Source: Lachnospiraceae bacterium
Lineage (GTDB): Bacteria; Bacillota_A; Clostridia; Lachnospirales; Lachnospiraceae
DNA: 31,389 bases
NCBI GenBank assembly: GCA_009911175.1
Contig: QXWX01000081.1
Coordinates: 1-31,389 of the forward strand
Direction of reading: 5' to 3'
Every line of letters starts with the position of its first letter. Within the stretch, counting starts at the first letter, position 1. The notes under the pieces are model-generated. The model did not search any database. It worked only from the letters and a program-made list of their open reading frames with translations, and was not told where the DNA came from. Made by a program: the position numbers and the translations under genes. Shown piece by piece: positions 1 to 7,899 of this stretch.

Positions 1-3
1 TGA

Positions 4-591
4 AAACACCTTATTTTAAGAGGTTTTTCAGCTGTTATATTGCTGATTTCATATACTGATGTCGAAACTTCCGTTAGCGGGGCGTTCAGCAATAACCTCC
101 TGACTGACCGGATTGACATTGTAAAGCCCCTTGGCTGGTATCGAGACGGGAGCCGCCTGACGGACGTGGATATTCAATATTTAGTTCTGTATCTGGAGGA
201 ACACTACGGGCTGACATCAGAGAAGCGGATTGAGGGGGCTATCAAGGTCGCCGCCAATGAATACCGGTATCACCCTGTCCGTGATTATTTAAACAGCCTG
301 CAATGGGACGGGACGGAGCGGGTGCGTTATGCCCTGCGCCATTTCCTCGGTGCGGAGGTGAGCGATTACAATTACGAAGTCCTCCTGCTGTTCATGCTGG
401 GGGCGGTGGCACGAGTATTCAGACCGGGGACAAAGTTTGAGGTCATGCTCTGTCTGGTGGGCGGTCAGGGAGCCGGGAAGTCCACCTTTTTCCGGTTCCT
501 CGCCGTCCGGGACGAGTGGTTTTCCGATGACCTGCGGAAATTGGATGATGACAACGTATACCGGAAGCTGCAACGGTGGGGGTGTTGTTGA
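4..591 (+). pseudogene. VapE-family mobile-element ATPase, internal remnant
   Basis: The frame is open from just after a TGA at 1-3 to a TGA ending at 591, and the best start is a weak TTG at 40 without a convincing ribosome binding site. The protein matches the middle of virulence-associated E (VapE) proteins, P-loop ATPase/helicase-like proteins carried by phages, phage satellites and integrative elements. It has the family's 'YHPVRDYLNSLQWDG' stretch, then a Walker A motif (GGQGAGKST) followed by FFRFLA and 'WFSDDL'. Full-length relatives are several hundred residues longer on both sides. Here the N-terminal part is absent and homology stops at about 570 ('KLQ'), after which the frame ends in an unrelated short tail. 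I read it as a dead fragment of an integrated element. Bases 592-797 downstream hold no gene I can support. Confidence 0.8.
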
Positions 592-797
592 TGATAATTT
601 ACCATAACCCCAACGAAGTTATGCGGCTTCCGGGGATTTCCCTTCAAAAAAAGTGAAAAAAGTTTGTGACATTAACTTGACATAAGAGGGGTATGGGGCA
701 CTGTGCGTAGCCTCAAGTCTTCCGATTTGAGACAAGATATGCCATCCAAATACGAGTGTGAAATTAACCGGTTTTACAGCGCCCATATTCTGTTTTT

Positions 798-2111
798 TCA
801 CTTCCCGCCCCGCAATATCACATTGGCGGTAAATACGCCGTCCCCGTAATGAAACCGGACATACCCTCCGTTTTTTTCCGCGGAATGGCGCACGGCCTGC
901 AGGCCCACGCCTTCCCCCGGACGTTTGGATGAAAGGAATACGCCGTCCTTCTCCCTGACCTTCCCGTCATAGGTATTTTCCACAGACAACAGCACCATAT
1001 GGCCGGAATGCAGGTGTGCCGCCACTTTGGCCCGCCGCCTCTCGGGCGCGGTTTTCATGCCGGCCTCCATCGCGTTTTCCAGGAGGTTGGAGAGCACGGA
1101 ACAGAGGTCGGTCTCCGGCGCCGGAAGCTGCGGGGGCAGGTCAAGGGCAAAAGTGACCGGGATGCCGCATTCTTTGTACCGCATGGCAAAATAGCCCGCC
1201 ACGCTGTCCACGGCGGTATTTTCACACAGTCCCAGCTTGCTCTCCGGGATGCTGCCCTGCACCTCGTCGAGGTATGAGGCGAGGCGCTCCCAGTTTTCCT
1301 GGGCGGCGAAGCCCTGCAGGATATGGAAGTGGTGGCGCATATCGTGGCGCGACTGGCGCGTCTGCTCAATGGCGGCCTGCAGGCTGTCGTACCGCGCCTG
1401 CTGCATGGATAAAAGCTGGTTTTCCTGCCGGAGGCGGTCATTGCGGTTTAAGCTGGACGCCATGAGGTAGAAGAGCGCGTAGAACAAAAGGAGCAGGAAC
1501 AGGAACGCAAGGCTGAGGAGAAGATAGAGCTGCCGCAGCCGCTCCGGCTCCAGAATGTCCGGAGTCCGGGGGAGTATGAAAAGGTTCAGCCCGATAAACA
1601 GAAGCGGCAGAATCCAGAACACATACCAGGTCTGCGCGAAAGCTTCCTCTTCCAGCAGACGTCTTGCGGCACGGGTGGCCGGACGCCAGGCAGCCAGGAC
1701 GGACAGGCAGCAAATCATGAACCAGAAAAGCGCGCTTCTCAGGGAAAGGGGCAGCGCGGGCTCTCCCGGGTTCAGGAGGCTGTTTACAGCGACAGCGGTG
1801 CTGCACATGCATGAAAACGAGCCGCATATGGCTAGGTATATACTGACGGACTTCCAGCGGGTAATCCTGACCATATGCACATAAAAGGTTCCCATGACAG
1901 CGGCGGCAGGAAAAAGCAGCCAGAGAGCCTCCACATGGAAAAGGCAGCTTACAGCGCCGCCCGCACAGCAGAGGAAAAGTATCAGCGGGACGGTTACCGC
2001 CGCAAGTCTCGCGGGGGACATGCGCAGGTAGCCTTTCACGGGCAGGCAGGCAAGCAGCATACCCGGCAGCAGAACCGTCAGCTCCAGCGAAGAGCGCAGA
2101 AATTCCGTCAT
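798..2111 (-). CDS. AgrC-type GHKL sensor histidine kinase
   Basis: This is a membrane sensor kinase of 437 residues that would phosphorylate the LytTR regulator encoded just upstream. The N-terminal half (about residues 10-225) contains roughly seven hydrophobic segments, as in peptide-sensing AgrC/ComD-like kinases. A short coiled linker leads to the phosphoacceptor box RHDMRHH near residue 255, and the C-terminal GHKL ATPase domain has an N-box (SNLLENAMEAG) and a G-box (GEGVGLQAV). Its ATG overlaps the regulator's TGA by 4 bp (ATGA), so the two are translationally coupled. No agrB/agrD-like peptide gene lies within the window, so the ligand is unknown. The target is plausibly the divergent biosynthetic operon, inferred from the repeat sites at 2972-3000. 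The family call is firm and the ligand cannot be deduced. Confidence 0.92.
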   Translation of the reverse strand: MTEFLRSSLELTVLLPGMLLACLPVKGYLRMSPARLAAVTVPLILFLCCAGGAVSCLFHVEALWLLFPAAAVMGTFYVHMVRITRWKSVSIYLAICGSFSCMCSTAVAVNSLLNPGEPALPLSLRSALFWFMICCLSVLAAWRPATRAARRLLEEEAFAQTWYVFWILPLLFIGLNLFILPRTPDILEPERLRQLYLLLSLAFLFLLLLFYALFYLMASSLNRNDRLRQENQLLSMQQARYDSLQAAIEQTRQSRHDMRHHFHILQGFAAQENWERLASYLDEVQGSIPESKLGLCENTAVDSVAGYFAMRYKECGIPVTFALDLPPQLPAPETDLCSVLSNLLENAMEAGMKTAPERRRAKVAAHLHSGHMVLLSVENTYDGKVREKDGVFLSSKRPGEGVGLQAVRHSAEKNGGYVRFHYGDGVFTANVILRGGK

Positions 2112-2827
2112 CTTCCATCCCTCCTTCCAAAGAGGAAATCACCGAAGGCCATCCTTGCGGCTTTGGCAAGGTCGCGGCTGACGTGGACTCTTTTCCCGTT
2201 TTTCAGGATGAAATCCGCACCGTCAAAATCTCTGGCATGTTCCAGGTTGACGATAACGCCCCGGCTGCAGGGAAAGAAACGTCCGTCCGCAAGGCTGGCG
2301 CAGAACTCCCGGAAGGTCTGCCGCACCACGGTCTCCTGTCCGTCTGTGCGGTAGATATATATCTGGTGCTGGTGATGTTCCGCATAGAGGATTTCCCTGA
2401 AACGCAGCCGGACGGGGCCGCCGGCTGCGTTCACCTCAATATATCTGTCGTCGGCGGGAAGCCGCTTTATGATTTCGTCAAACAGAGCGGCCATGTCAGC
2501 CTCCGTGCAGGGTTTTACCAGATAGTGGAATGCCCGGACGCGAAAGCCCTCAAGGGCATGGTCGGTGGAGGTGGTGGTAAATACAAGCATACAGTCCTCG
2601 TCAAAGCGGCGCAGAGCCCGCGCCGTATCCACTCCGTTTTCATTCCCCATGTAAATATCAAGGAACACAAGGTCAAACCGTTCTTTCCCGGCAGCGGCAA
2701 GAAAATCCGAGCCGGAGGCATACTCAAAGGTCACGGCGTTAAGGGAGAGGCGGGCAAGCTGTACGTCCAGCTCCGCTTTCAGGTGTTCCCGTTCTGATGT
2801 AATGTCCTCCACAATGGCAATCTGCAT
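2108..2827 (-). CDS. LytTR-family response regulator
   Basis: This is a DNA-binding response regulator of about 239 residues, partner of the overlapping sensor kinase. I place the start at the ATG at 2827 (MQIAIVED) because AGGAGAG sits 6 bases upstream; an ATG seven codons earlier would bury that site. The receiver domain (about 1-120) has the acidic pair E7/D8, the phosphoacceptor D57 in 'VFLDIYMG' and the conserved Lys in 'YLVKPC'. The C-terminal LytTR domain (about 135-235) has the typical 'ILYAEHHQHQIYIY' start and 'FFPCSRGVIVNLEHA' core. LytTR proteins bind pairs of roughly 9-bp direct repeats about two helical turns apart, and such a pair lies 145-173 bp away in the divergent control region. 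Confidence 0.93.
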   Translation of the reverse strand: MQIAIVEDITSEREHLKAELDVQLARLSLNAVTFEYASGSDFLAAAGKERFDLVFLDIYMGNENGVDTARALRRFDEDCMLVFTTTSTDHALEGFRVRAFHYLVKPCTEADMAALFDEIIKRLPADDRYIEVNAAGGPVRLRFREILYAEHHQHQIYIYRTDGQETVVRQTFREFCASLADGRFFPCSRGVIVNLEHARDFDGADFILKNGKRVHVSRDLAKAARMAFGDFLFGRRDGR

Positions 2828-2842
2828 GGAAAACTCTCCTTT

Positions 2843-2876
2843 ACTCAAAAGTATCCACTACTCCAAAAATATCCAC
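2843..2876 (-). repeat. Tandem direct repeat in regulator leader
   Basis: Two near-identical 16-17 base units, ACTCAAAAGTATCCAC (2843-2858) and ACTCCAAAAATATCCAC (2860-2876), follow each other with a 17-base period. They lie between the predicted -10 of the regulator promoter and its ribosome binding site, so at least most of them would be in the 5' leader. They could be an operator for autoregulation or for another factor. The function is unknown. Confidence 0.6.
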
Positions 2877-2881
2877 GCAAT

Positions 2882-2910
2882 ATCATAGCATAAAACGGAA
2901 GAAATGTCAG
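2882..2910 (-). promoter_or_regulatory. Promoter of the two-component operon
   Basis: On the minus strand CTGACA (2905-2910) is followed after exactly 17 bases by TATGAT (2882-2887), a good vegetative sigma-A-type promoter. Transcription would begin near 2875 and read into the response regulator and kinase genes. Confidence 0.65.
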
Positions 2911-2971
2911 CCAGCAAAAAGCGAGAATCATAAAAAATGGTTCCGTCAAGCCCCGCCCCGGAAAGTTCACA

Positions 2972-3000
2972 TACAATTCGGGACGGATTTTTACAATTCG
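2972..3000 (+). promoter_or_regulatory. Putative LytTR operator (9-bp direct repeat)
   Basis: TACAATTCG occurs twice, at 2972-2980 and 2992-3000, exactly 20 bp start to start. This matches the known layout of AgrA/LytTR-type sites: short direct repeats on one DNA face about two turns apart, just upstream of a promoter with a poor -35. A third, inverted and imperfect copy (AAAATTGTA, 3027-3035) overlaps the -10 region. The adjacent divergent LytTR regulator gene makes it the natural binder. The function is inferred from arrangement only. Confidence 0.6.
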
Positions 3001-3010
3001 TGCCACGGCT

Positions 3011-3039
3011 ATGGCAAAGAACAGTGAAAATTGTATACT
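3011..3039 (+). promoter_or_regulatory. Activator-type promoter of the large operon
   Basis: TATACT at 3034-3039 is a good -10. The hexamer 17 bases upstream (ATGGCA, 3011-3016) is a poor -35, as expected of a promoter that needs an activator. The direct repeat pair ends 10 bases before that -35. Transcription would start near 3046 and enter the STAS gene, whose AGGAGG (3080-3085) is 7 bases before its ATG. No terminator is evident before 28713, so this may drive the whole run of 13 genes. Confidence 0.5.
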
Positions 3040-3092
3040 GATAACTATATGTCCGTGTGCGGAGAGAACAATAATTTTCAGGAGGAAAAAAT

Positions 3093-3389
3093 ATGAACAT
3101 CATTAAAAACCAGACAGACAAATCGCTGAACATCGCTCTGGAGGGCAGGCTCGACACGACGACCGCGCCGGAGCTGGAGGCGGAATTAAAGCAGAGCATA
3201 GGCGACAGCGCCGAACTCAACCTCGATTTTGCAAAGCTGGAGTACTTATCATCGGCGGGGCTGCGCGTTCTGCTGGTAGCGCAGAAGATTATGAACAAGC
3301 AGGGGAAAATGGTTATCCGCAATGTCAACGACGTTATCTCCGAGGTGTTCGAGGTGACGGGATTTTCGGATATTCTGACCATTGAGTGA
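3093..3389 (+). CDS. STAS-domain anti-sigma-factor antagonist (SpoIIAA/RsbV-like)
   Basis: This is a 98-residue single-domain STAS protein. In partner-switching systems this family, when dephosphorylated, binds an RsbW/SpoIIAB-like kinase and releases that kinase's other partner; phosphorylation on a conserved Ser inactivates it. The phosphosite region is clear: 'LEYLSSAGLRVLL', with S53/S54 before Ala-Gly-Leu. It is the first gene of the operon with a strong Shine-Dalgarno. The matching phosphatase (9554-11170) and kinase (11167-11577) lie downstream on the same strand. No sigma factor is seen in the window, so the controlled partner may be encoded elsewhere or may be one of the transporter-fused ATPase-like domains. 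The family call is firm and the target is unknown. Confidence 0.93.
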   Translation: MNIIKNQTDKSLNIALEGRLDTTTAPELEAELKQSIGDSAELNLDFAKLEYLSSAGLRVLLVAQKIMNKQGKMVIRNVNDVISEVFEVTGFSDILTIE

Positions 3390-3427
3390 GTATTGATTTT
3401 TCCCGCGTTTTCAGGAGGAGGGAACTG

Positions 3428-5017
3428 ATGAATCGGGTTATAAAAAAGTACTGCATACATATCGCGCTGTGCTGGCTGGCGGTTTTGCTGTCCGTGTTTC
3501 TGACGCCGGGACTGTCGGTCCGGGCGGTGGAAACCGTAAACAACGGGGCGGAACCGGAAGCGTCAGAAGCTTCCGGTCAGGCGCAGCCGGAATACGGCAG
3601 TCTGGATGAGCTCACCGGAAAAAAAATCGGGATGATTACCGGATTTGATACGGTGTTAAAAGGCTCGCTGGGCCATGATAATACGTTTGTCTATTATCCG
3701 ACGACGACGGACGCAATCATTGCGCTGCAGAAAGACCGGGTGGACACTGTATGTGTGGATGAGCCGGTTGCGCGTCTGGCGGTCAGCGCAAACGAGGGGC
3801 TCTGTATCATGCCGGAAACTGTCGCCGAGGCGGAATACGGAATTGTTTTTCCCAAAAACAGCCCGTTTCTGGCCTCTTTTGACAGTGTGATAAAGCAGTT
3901 TTGGGAAGACGGTACGATAGAGGCTCTGGAAAAGAAATGGATGGATGGTGACGAAGAGGGAAAAGTGCTGATTCCCCGGGACTGGGAGGGGAAAAGCGGC
4001 ACGGTGCGCTATTACCACGACGCCACCTACAATCCGATGTGCTATATCGGCAAAGGCGGGGAGAGCGCAGGTTACGACCTGGACCTTGTGCTTATGGCGG
4101 CAAGAGAGCTGGACCTGAAGGTGGAAATGACGGTCTGCGATTACGACGCCCTTGTCCCGGCCATTCAAAGCGGAAAAGCGGATATTGCCAGCGGGTGTAT
4201 GGATATCACAGAGGAAAAGAAACAATATGTGGATTTTTCCGAGCCGTATTGCAGGAGCGCTGTGGTTCTGCTCACACGCGACAAAAATGCCGTAAAATCG
4301 ACGGAGAGTTTCGGGGCGCGGCTGCAGCAGAGTTTTTACAGTACCTTTATCGAGGAAAAACGCTGGCGGATGATTTTAGACGGGCTTGGCATTACCGTGC
4401 TGATTTCGGTGCTGTCCGGAATTTTCGGGCTGCTTATGGGGTTTGGCATATGTATGTTAAGGCGCATGAAGCCAAAACCCGCCAGACTGGGAGCCGCCGC
4501 GTATATCCGGCTGGTTCAGGGTATGCCTATCGTTGTGTTTTTGATGATTCTGTTTTACGTCATTTTCGGTTCGGTGGACATTTCCGGAATTGTGGTTGCG
4601 GTTATCGGTTTCTCAATCAATTTCAGCGCCTATACGTCGGAAATGATGCGGAACGGTCTGGAAACGGTGGAGAAGGGGCAGTCGGAAGCCGCTTTTGCGC
4701 TGGGGTACACAAGGTACCAGACTTTCTGGAAAATTGTGTTTCCGCAGGCGGCAATGCGTTTCCTTCCTGTATTAAAGGGAGAATTTATCTCGATGGTAAA
4801 AATGACCTCTGTCGTCGGCTATGTTGCGGTGCAGGACCTGACAAAGGCATCCGACATTATCCGTTCCCGTACGATGGACGCATTCTTCCCGCTGATTGCC
4901 ACGGCGGTGATTTATTTTATGGTCGCAAACCTTATGACCGGCATACTTACCTGCGCGGAGCGCAGGATTGACCCGAAACGCAGAAAGCGCGAGGTAAAGG
5001 GGGTGGAACCGCAGTGA
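3428..5017 (+). CDS. Fused ABC substrate-binding/permease protein, amino-acid type
   Basis: This is a 529-residue protein combining the extracytoplasmic receptor and membrane permease of a polar amino acid (HisM/GlnP-type) ABC transporter. I chose the ATG at 3428, which has AGGAGGAGG 6 bases upstream, over an earlier GTG inside the preceding stop. A signal peptide or anchor covers residues 1-32 (cleavage likely after 'SVRA'). Residues about 58-180 resemble the second lobe of SBP_bac_3 receptors ('GKKIGMITG', 'VDEPVA', '[14 protein letters not shown]'). Residues about 190-290 resemble the first lobe ('[10 protein letters not shown]', '[13 protein letters not shown]', 'DFSEPY'), so the lobe order is reversed. 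The permease domain (about 318-515, about five segments) has the ATPase-contact EAA loop '[20 protein letters not shown]'. The next gene, its ATPase, overlaps by 4 bp. The substrate is not certain. Confidence 0.9.
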   Translation: MNRVIKKYCIHIALCWLAVLLSVFLTPGLSVRAVETVNNGAEPEASEASGQAQPEYGSLDELTGKKIGMITGFDTVLKGSLGHDNTFVYYPTTTDAIIALQKDRVDTVCVDEPVARLAVSANEGLCIMPETVAEAEYGIVFPKNSPFLASFDSVIKQFWEDGTIEALEKKWMDGDEEGKVLIPRDWEGKSGTVRYYHDATYNPMCYIGKGGESAGYDLDLVLMAARELDLKVEMTVCDYDALVPAIQSGKADIASGCMDITEEKKQYVDFSEPYCRSAVVLLTRDKNAVKSTESFGARLQQSFYSTFIEEKRWRMILDGLGITVLISVLSGIFGLLMGFGICMLRRMKPKPARLGAAAYIRLVQGMPIVVFLMILFYVIFGSVDISGIVVAVIGFSINFSAYTSEMMRNGLETVEKGQSEAAFALGYTRYQTFWKIVFPQAAMRFLPVLKGEFISMVKMTSVVGYVAVQDLTKASDIIRSRTMDAFFPLIATAVIYFMVANLMTGILTCAERRIDPKRRKREVKGVEPQ

Positions 5018-6108
5018 TACGTGTCACACATTTACGGAAAGAGTACGGGTCGGTGACGCCGTTAAAGGATATCAACACCGAAATCAAAAAAGGAGAAGTC
5101 ATATCCATTATCGGCCCTTCCGGAACGGGCAAGTCCACGTTTCTGCGCTGCCTCAACCTGCTGGAGACGCCTACAGGCGGAGAGATTGTCATTGACGGGG
5201 AAAGGATTACGGATAAAGCATGTAAGATACATCTGGTCAGGCGGAAGATGGGGATGGTGTTTCAGGGGTTCCATCTGTTTTCCCATATGACGATGATTGA
5301 AAATATCATGGCGGGTCCGGTGGACCTGCTGCACAGGCCGCGCCGGGAAGCGTATGAGCGGGGCATGGAGCTGCTGCGTATGGTGGGGCTTGCGGACAAA
5401 GCGCAGGCTTTTGCCGACGAACTCTCCGGCGGGCAGAAGCAGCGGGCGGCCATTGCGCGTACCCTGTCCATGGAGCCTGAAATCATCCTGTTCGACGAAC
5501 CCACCAGCGCCCTGGACCCGACCATGGTGGGAGAAGTGCTTGCCGTTATACGTTCGCTGGCAGGGCAGGGGATGACCATGCTGATTGTGACCCATGAAAT
5601 GAAATTTGCAAGGGACGTGTCCACGCGCATCTTTTATATGGACCAGGGGGAGATTTACGAAGACGGGACGCCGGAACAGATTTTTGAACATCCCCGGCGG
5701 GAGCGCACAAAGCAGTTTATTCAGCGGCTGAAAGTATTTACCGCGTCGATAGACTCGAGGGATTTTGATTTTATCGGCATGAACAGCCGGATAGAAGAGT
5801 ACGGGCGCAGGCATCTGATTCCGCAGAAAATCATTTACCGTTTTCAGGAAATATTTGAAGAGCTGTGCGTGCAGATACTGCTGCCCTTACTGCCGGAGGA
5901 GGTTTCGGTACAGATGACGGCCGCATACTCGCAGGAACAGTCCTGTATGCAATTAAAGGTGCAGTATAACGGTCCTGCGTTCGACCCGGTGGATAGCGAC
6001 AACACGACGGCTCTGGCTCTTGTAAGACACGCGTCCGTGAAAATGGAATATCTCGGGTATTCCGGGGCGGAGGGGACGAATACGGTGGTTCTGGAGATTG
6101 AGGAATAG
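5014..6108 (+). CDS. Amino-acid ABC transporter ATPase with C-terminal RsbW-like extension
   Basis: This is the nucleotide-binding subunit for the upstream receptor/permease, starting at a GTG that overlaps the permease stop (GTGA). Residues 1-245 are a GlnQ/HisP-type ATPase: Walker [10 protein letters not shown] (34-42), signature LSGGQKQR, Walker B '[13 protein letters not shown]' and the H-loop 'THE'. GlnQ proteins usually end near residue 245, but this one runs to 364. The extra 120 residues look like a degenerate RsbW/HATPase_c_2 domain: an N-box-like 'IFEELCVQ' (280-287), a G1-like 'YNGPAFDP' (318-325) and a C-terminal '[11 protein letters not shown]'. The N-box Asn is Gln and the G1 Asp is Tyr, so ATP binding by this extension is doubtful. 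The end of the preceding MATE-like pattern 'GTNTV' recurs in the next gene's own extension. The domain assignment for the extension is mine and moderately sure. Confidence 0.88.
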   Translation: MIRVTHLRKEYGSVTPLKDINTEIKKGEVISIIGPSGTGKSTFLRCLNLLETPTGGEIVIDGERITDKACKIHLVRRKMGMVFQGFHLFSHMTMIENIMAGPVDLLHRPRREAYERGMELLRMVGLADKAQAFADELSGGQKQRAAIARTLSMEPEIILFDEPTSALDPTMVGEVLAVIRSLAGQGMTMLIVTHEMKFARDVSTRIFYMDQGEIYEDGTPEQIFEHPRRERTKQFIQRLKVFTASIDSRDFDFIGMNSRIEEYGRRHLIPQKIIYRFQEIFEELCVQILLPLLPEEVSVQMTAAYSQEQSCMQLKVQYNGPAFDPVDSDNTTALALVRHASVKMEYLGYSGAEGTNTVVLEIEE

Positions 6109-6122
6109 CCGCAATTCGCGGC
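6108..6122 (+). other. Short hairpin after ABC ATPase gene
   Basis: GCCGC (6108-6112), loop AATTC, GCGGC (6118-6122) form a 5-bp GC stem right at the ATPase stop codon. There is no following T-run, so it is not a standard terminator. It sits in the widest gap of the operon (60 bases) and ahead of a weakly preceded ATG, so it might tune expression or mRNA processing. Function is unproven. Confidence 0.3.
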
Positions 6123-6168
6123 GGCCCTTTGAGAACCGTCAGTCTGAACAGGGAGCGAAGACATAGTA

Positions 6169-7899
6169 ATGGGTTTGGAACTTAAGCAGAACGAACTATT
6201 CCTCAAAAAAGCGTATAACAAGGCGCTGCTGCCCTGCGTGTTATCCGTTTTGAGCGGCAGCATCAACATACTTGCGGACGGTATTCTGGTAGGGCAAAAG
6301 CTGGGCACGAACGCTCTGGCGGCAATCAATTTCAGTCTGCCCGTGTATCTGGTATTGTGTATCGCGGGTTCGTTTATCGTGTCGGGAACGGCTGTCCGCG
6401 CCTCGGACGCCATCGGGAAAAACCGGAGCGGGCAGGCGCAGGAGCTCTACGGCATGGCGGTTTTCTGGTGTACAGCGGCAGCGGTTCTTATTACGGTTTC
6501 GGGGCTCGTCTTTCTAAAGCCCCTGTCGCTGGCGTTATGCTCTGACGAAAACGTAAGGCCGTTGGTGGCGGAGTATTCGGGGGTGACGATAGCGGGGGCG
6601 CTGCCGAAAATTCTCATCTACATACCGTTCTGGTTTTTGCGGCTGGACGGACGGAACGGTCAGGTCACGCTGATGATGCTTATCATGGGAGCCGGCAATG
6701 TGATTCTGGACGCGTTGTTTTTATATACTTTCGATATGGGAGTGTCCGGCGCGGCGCTGGCGAGCGTTTTAGCCACAGCCGCCGCGTGTGTTTCCGGATT
6801 TGCAAGGCTGTGCGATAAAAAGAGCGGATTTCAATTCGGATTCCGCATAAAAGCGAAGGGCGCGGCATTTTCGGAGGTTGCCAGAGCGGGAAGCCCGTCG
6901 GCGGCGAACAATCTTTTCCAGACGCTGCGCGTGACGGTCATAAACGCGCTGCTGCTTAGTTACTGCGGCAGTGAAACGGTAGCGGCTTTCACGGCGGTGA
7001 ACTGTATCTGCGCTTTTGCGGAAAGCGTAACGGGCGGCGTTCCTCAGGCGGCTTCAGCCATGCTCGGCATCTACAGCGGCGAACATGATAACGAGAGCGC
7101 GCGTCTTTTGATAAAACGGCAGCTGAAAAGCGGAATCCCGTGGGTCGCCGCCTTTTCCGCAGTGATTATCTCCGGCGCGGATTTGATTTCGAGGGCTTAC
7201 GGACTGAATATTTCCCTGAGATTTGCCTTTATCTGTCTGTCGTTTGGAATGATACCGGCGCTTATCAACTGTATTCTGTCAGGATTTTACAATGTTTCCG
7301 GGCGAAATATCTGGGCGAACTTCATCATATTCCTGCGCGTCTTTTCGGCCTCTTGCGCCAGCCTTTTTCTGCTTTTGGACTTCGGGCATAGTCCCTGGCT
7401 GTTTCTGTTTTTCGGGGAAATGGCAACGCTGATTTTCTGGTTCGCCGCGACGGGGATTTTTCACAGGCAGTCATCCCGTTTCCTGCTGCTGGACACTTCC
7501 CTCGAGCATTCGGGAAAGGTTATCAATTTCTCGGTAAACGGCGACGCGGAGAGCATTTGCAACGCTTCGGGAAAGATAACGGATTTTTGCGCGGACAACG
7601 GAATGTCGCCGAAGCAGACAATGAGAATCAGTCTTGCCCTTGAGGAAATTATGACCCTTATTTCAGTGAAAAACAAGAGCGCGGCCGGGTTCGACCTGCG
7701 CGTTTATTCCCTGCAGGGCGTTATCGGAATACGAATCCGGTATGGCGGAAACGAGTTTAACCCGCTTTTGTACGCGGACAACGACGAAGAGTATCTGGGC
7801 ATCCGCCTGATAGAGGGTATGTGCGAGCAGACGCTTTATCAGCGCACCTTCGGCACGAATACCGTACAGATTTTTGTGGAGGGAGGCGTTTGCGCATAA
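6169..7899 (+). CDS. MATE-family transporter with C-terminal degenerate RsbW-like domain
   Basis: This 576-residue membrane protein has about 12 hydrophobic segments in residues 15-435 in the NorM/DinF-like MATE pattern ('NILADGILVGQKLGTNALAA' near the start). MATE proteins export organic compounds using Na+ or H+ gradients. Usual MATEs end near 450 residues. Here about 130 more follow and resemble an RsbW-type ATPase: 'ISLALEEIMTLI' (487-498) in place of the N-box, 'YGGNEFNP' (525-532) in place of DxGxxFxP, and 'LGIRLIEGM' then 'FGTNTVQIFV'. The N-box Asn is Leu and the G1 Asp is Tyr, so it is probably not a working kinase. The Shine-Dalgarno is weak (GGAG about 13 bases upstream). Its TAA shares a base with the next gene's ATG. 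Confidence 0.9.
   Translation: MGLELKQNELFLKKAYNKALLPCVLSVLSGSINILADGILVGQKLGTNALAAINFSLPVYLVLCIAGSFIVSGTAVRASDAIGKNRSGQAQELYGMAVFWCTAAAVLITVSGLVFLKPLSLALCSDENVRPLVAEYSGVTIAGALPKILIYIPFWFLRLDGRNGQVTLMMLIMGAGNVILDALFLYTFDMGVSGAALASVLATAAACVSGFARLCDKKSGFQFGFRIKAKGAAFSEVARAGSPSAANNLFQTLRVTVINALLLSYCGSETVAAFTAVNCICAFAESVTGGVPQAASAMLGIYSGEHDNESARLLIKRQLKSGIPWVAAFSAVIISGADLISRAYGLNISLRFAFICLSFGMIPALINCILSGFYNVSGRNIWANFIIFLRVFSASCASLFLLLDFGHSPWLFLFFGEMATLIFWFAATGIFHRQSSRFLLLDTSLEHSGKVINFSVNGDAESICNASGKITDFCADNGMSPKQTMRISLALEEIMTLISVKNKSAAGFDLRVYSLQGVIGIRIRYGGNEFNPLLYADNDEEYLGIRLIEGMCEQTLYQRTFGTNTVQIFVEGGVCA

Noticed and set aside
591..656. 21-codon frame directly after the VapE remnant
   Set aside because: It is too short and lacks a ribosome binding site; it may be coding debris, but nothing supports a real gene.
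677..705. TTGACA-like hexamer (677-682) in the gap after the VapE remnant
   Set aside because: No -10 box is found at suitable spacing and no plus-strand gene follows.
710..731. Inverted repeat CTCAA...TTGAG
   Set aside because: The 5-bp AT-containing stem with a 10-base loop and no T-run is within chance expectation.
4039..4971. 310-codon plus-strand frame within the receptor/permease gene
   Set aside because: It lies in another frame of a gene with clear homology throughout, and its product shows no transporter or enzyme motif.
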